From Lewinellaceae bacterium (GTDB lineage Bacteria; Bacteroidota; Bacteroidia; Chitinophagales; Saprospiraceae), in the NCBI GenBank assembly GCA_020636095.1, contig JACJYN010000007.1, positions 124,001 to 188,000 on the forward strand: a stretch of DNA of 64,000 nucleotides. Direction: 5' to 3'. Positions 61,977 to 64,000 of the stretch are shown here, in pieces. The translations under genes and the position numbers were made by a program. The number at the start of each line of letters is the position of its first letter. Position 1 is the stretch's first letter. Below the pieces are notes generated by a model. That model worked only from the letters and a program-made list of their open reading frames with translations. It was not told the DNA's origin and ran no database searches.

Positions 61977-62058
61977 TTTTGGCTTTACCCTTCGTTAAAG
62001 AACCGCCTCCCTTAGCTCCGGCTAAGGTCGGGAACCTTCGCCTTGGTTAAAGCCAAAA
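61977..62058 (-). repeat. ~80-bp palindromic element with core TAGCCGGAGCTA, copy 2
   Basis: Arms TTTTGGCTTTA (61977-61987) and TAAAGCCAAAA (62048-62058) are perfect. The centre CTTAGC-TCCG-GCTAAG (62011-62026), read on the minus strand, contains TAGCCGGAGCTA exactly as in copy 1 (55970-55981). It lies between uxaA and the uxaB remnant. Confidence 0.7.
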
Positions 62059-62099
62059 TCACTGGCCTATTAACCCCGACACTTATTAATCTCTCGTCG

Positions 62100-63752
62100 C
62101 TAAAGTGAGATTCCTCGTTTCCAGGGGATGAAATCGTCCTGCCCCAACCTAACCGCACTGGGCGTAGCTTCCCCGCTGGCCACCCGGATGAGGTAGTCCA
62201 GCAGTTCTTTCCCTTTGGTTTCTATGGTATCCTCCCCGGAGATGACCGTTCCGGCGTCTATGTCGATTAAGTCGGGCATTCGGTTGGCCAGTACCGTATT
62301 GCTGGCCATTTTTATCGTAGGTGCAATGGGGTTGCCGGTGGGCGTGCCCAGGCCGGTGGTGAAAACAATGAGGTTGGCGCCCGAGCCGGCCAGGCCGGTG
62401 GTGCTTTCCACGTCATTGCCCGGGGTGCAGAGCAGGTTGAGGCCCGGTTGGGCCGCCTGTTCGGTATAGTCGAGCACATCCGTTACCGGGGAAGTGCCGC
62501 CCTTTTTTGCCGCTCCCGCCGATTTCATGGCGTCAGTAATCAGGCCGTCCTTGATATTACCAGGAGACGGGTTCATGTCAAATCCGGAGCCTACATCAAC
62601 GGCCCGCTGGGCATAGGATCGCATGATGTCGGCAAATTTGCCGGCAATGGCGTCATTCACACAGCGGTTGATCAGCTCTTGTTCTACTCCGTTCAACTCC
62701 GGGAACTCTGAAAGGATGGCCGTGCCGCCCAGGGCGGCCAGGAGGTCGGAAGTATACCCCAGCGCCGGGTTGGCGGAGATGCCCGAGAAGCCGTCGGAAC
62801 CGCCGCATTCCAGCCCTACAACCAACTTGCTGAGAGGGGCTGGCCGGCGTTCCGTTTTGTTGGCTTCCATCAGCCCGGCGAAGGTTTTTTTGACCGCCTG
62901 GGCGATAAAATCGCGTTCGGAAAGGCTCTTCTGTTGTTCCAGGATATACAGCGGCTTGCTGAAGTTTGGATCAAAAGCATGAAGGGCCTCTTCCAGCAAT
63001 TGGAACTGGGCGTTCTGACAGCCGAGGCTCAGAATGGTGGCCCCGGCGCAGTTGGAGTGGGTAATGTAACCCGCCAGCAGCCGGCACAGTGTTTCGGAGT
63101 CCTGGCGAATGCCTCCACAGCCCCCGTCGTGCTGCAGGAACTTGATGCCGTCGACATTGGGGAAAAGGCGGTTGCTTTGTATTTCCTCCGCATCCCGGAT
63201 GATGTCCGCTTCGAGGATCGCCTCAGCGCTCGCACCGCTTTGGTAGAGTTGGACCAGCTTCCGGGTTTCTACCGCGAATTGCCGGCTGGAGGCGTACCCC
63301 AATTGTCCCAGCATAGCATCCTGGATAACCTGGATATTCCGGTTCTCACAAAACACCAGCGGTACGACCAACCAGTAGTTCATCGTGCCTACCTTGCCGT
63401 CTTTCCGGTGGTATCCGTTGAACGTCCGGCCCTTAAAAGCGGAAATATCCGGTGGTTGCCAGGAGGTGTCGCGCTCCCCGACTTTGAAACCACCGGCAGC
63501 GTGCGCTACATTCTCCCGGCTGATGCGGCTGCCCCTGAAAATATCCCTGGTGGCCTTGCCGACCAGCACGCCGTACATGATGATCTCTTCGCCGGCCTTG
63601 AAGTTATATTCATTGAACTTGTGCTTCACAGGAATATCTTCCAGCAATTCAAAAGCCGCTCCGTCCCATTCCACCTGCTCACCGGCCTTGAAGTCGCGCA
63701 GCGCCACAATGATGTTGTCATTAGGGTGTACTTTTAATAGCTTATTTTTCAT
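62100..63752 (-). CDS. uxaA: Altronate dehydratase
   Basis: 550 residues from ATG 63752; the longer frame would add 25 unlikely residues. The N-terminal SAF-like domain (about 1-75, LLKVHPNDNIIVALRDFKAG) and the UxaA core are continuous, with conserved segments FLQHDGGCGGIRQDSETL, GLECGGSDGFSGISANPALG and VFTTGLGTPTGNPIAPTIK. The enzyme dehydrates D-altronate to 2-keto-3-deoxygluconate using Fe2+. It would follow UxaB, but uxaB is truncated here, so flux from galacturonate is probably broken at this locus unless another copy exists. Confidence 0.95.
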   Translation of the reverse strand: MKNKLLKVHPNDNIIVALRDFKAGEQVEWDGAAFELLEDIPVKHKFNEYNFKAGEEIIMYGVLVGKATRDIFRGSRISRENVAHAAGGFKVGERDTSWQPPDISAFKGRTFNGYHRKDGKVGTMNYWLVVPLVFCENRNIQVIQDAMLGQLGYASSRQFAVETRKLVQLYQSGASAEAILEADIIRDAEEIQSNRLFPNVDGIKFLQHDGGCGGIRQDSETLCRLLAGYITHSNCAGATILSLGCQNAQFQLLEEALHAFDPNFSKPLYILEQQKSLSERDFIAQAVKKTFAGLMEANKTERRPAPLSKLVVGLECGGSDGFSGISANPALGYTSDLLAALGGTAILSEFPELNGVEQELINRCVNDAIAGKFADIMRSYAQRAVDVGSGFDMNPSPGNIKDGLITDAMKSAGAAKKGGTSPVTDVLDYTEQAAQPGLNLLCTPGNDVESTTGLAGSGANLIVFTTGLGTPTGNPIAPTIKMASNTVLANRMPDLIDIDAGTVISGEDTIETKGKELLDYLIRVASGEATPSAVRLGQDDFIPWKRGISL

Positions 63753-63799
63753 GGCTTTTGTAGCATGTTTATTTTTAAGTTTAACCCTGGTCCTCACCC

Positions 63800-64000
63800 C
63801 TAAAACCCAAACGCCCTGGGCAGCCACAAACTCAACTCCGGGAAATAAGTAACGAAATCCGTGATCTTGGCGCCTGCCGCCTTGCCCAGTTTTTGTAGAT
63901 AGCCTGAAAATGCTTCTTTTTCAATGAGGATGGCCTGGTCGGGGCGGAAAGCGGGCCGCAGGGTGATTTCCAACCCGTCGGTTTGGGCCTGCCGGTGGTG
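63800..64000 (-). CDS. Partial gene, C terminus only, cut by the window end
   Basis: The minus-strand frame from the window edge to TAG at 63800-63802 gives 66 residues, beginning TDGLEITLRPAFRPDQAILI after a short lead and including AGAKITDFVTYFPELSLWLPRAFGF at the end. Composition and frame length look coding, and it ends 48 bp before the uxaA start, so it is probably the first part of the same operon. I do not recognise the family from this tail. Confidence 0.6.
   Translation of the reverse strand, partial: HHRQAQTDGLEITLRPAFRPDQAILIEKEAFSGYLQKLGKAAGAKITDFVTYFPELSLWLPRAFGF

Noticed and set aside
1..64000. tRNA, rRNA, phage or complete IS element
   Set aside because: No cloverleaf-like segments, rRNA motifs, transposase, integrase or phage structural genes were recognised on either strand; reading by eye could miss a short tRNA.

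Overview
The window looks like a chromosomal segment from a Bacteroidota bacterium, probably of the Saprospiria/Lewinella kind. That placement is an inference, resting on a LytS-type kinase with a Reg_prop propeller, a DUF4296 lipoprotein, a fused CcsB-CcsA heme lyase, TlpA-like thioredoxins, TAnnTTTG -7 promoter boxes, and starts without Shine-Dalgarno sequences. I see no rRNA, tRNA, CRISPR array, complete insertion sequence or phage.

Layout. 0.6-4.5 kb: LytTR response regulator and its propeller kinase, on the minus strand. 5.1-9.8 kb: pyrR-pyrB, then a giant secreted coiled-coil protein. 9.9-18.1 kb: thioredoxin-like protein, SDR, SixA phosphatase, DUF4296 lipoprotein, a PhoB/PhoR-like pair, an ABC-F ATPase and an aspartic-protease-like secreted protein. 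18.1-25.2 kb: UbiA-like membrane protein, M42 peptidase, pyrE divergent from a Nudix hydrolase, two small hypothetical genes, and an EVE-McrB ATPase with no McrC. 25.2-37.9 kb: truncated MFS transporter, MiaA with an extra C-terminal domain, amidase, PLP decarboxylase, aldo/keto reductase, beta-barrel, patatin, a 42-residue membrane ORF, MscS, ATP-grasp ligase and an ECF sigma factor.

38.2-54.8 kb is the most striking region: about 16.6 kb that reads as an electron-transfer locus. It encodes a putative diheme membrane cytochrome b, a membrane-anchored Fe-S/FAD oxidoreductase, three secreted multiheme c cytochromes with 23, 22 and 58 CxxCH motifs (103 in all), an outer-membrane beta-barrel between the second and third, an OB-fold lipoprotein resembling NrfJ, and a CcsBA heme lyase. 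The parts suggest electron flow from the inner membrane through periplasmic cytochromes to a porin-cytochrome conduit, with dedicated cytochrome maturation. The 58-heme protein equals the 22-heme protein plus exactly 888 residues (12 x 74) and 36 heme motifs (12 x 3). A decayed copy of the first cytochrome's 3' end precedes it, so the segment was duplicated and then expanded.

54.9-64 kb: a PD-(D/E)XK-like protein with a 12-copy 21-bp minisatellite, the lutABC lactate operon, a lipoprotein, and a hexuronate-type locus (FucP-like transporter, remnants of uxaB and of a Gfo/Idh/MocA oxidoreductase, uxaA, and a gene cut by the window end). Intergenic spaces hold several families of inverted or dispersed repeats, including two diverged copies of an ~80-bp imperfect palindrome sharing the core TAGCCGGAGCTA.
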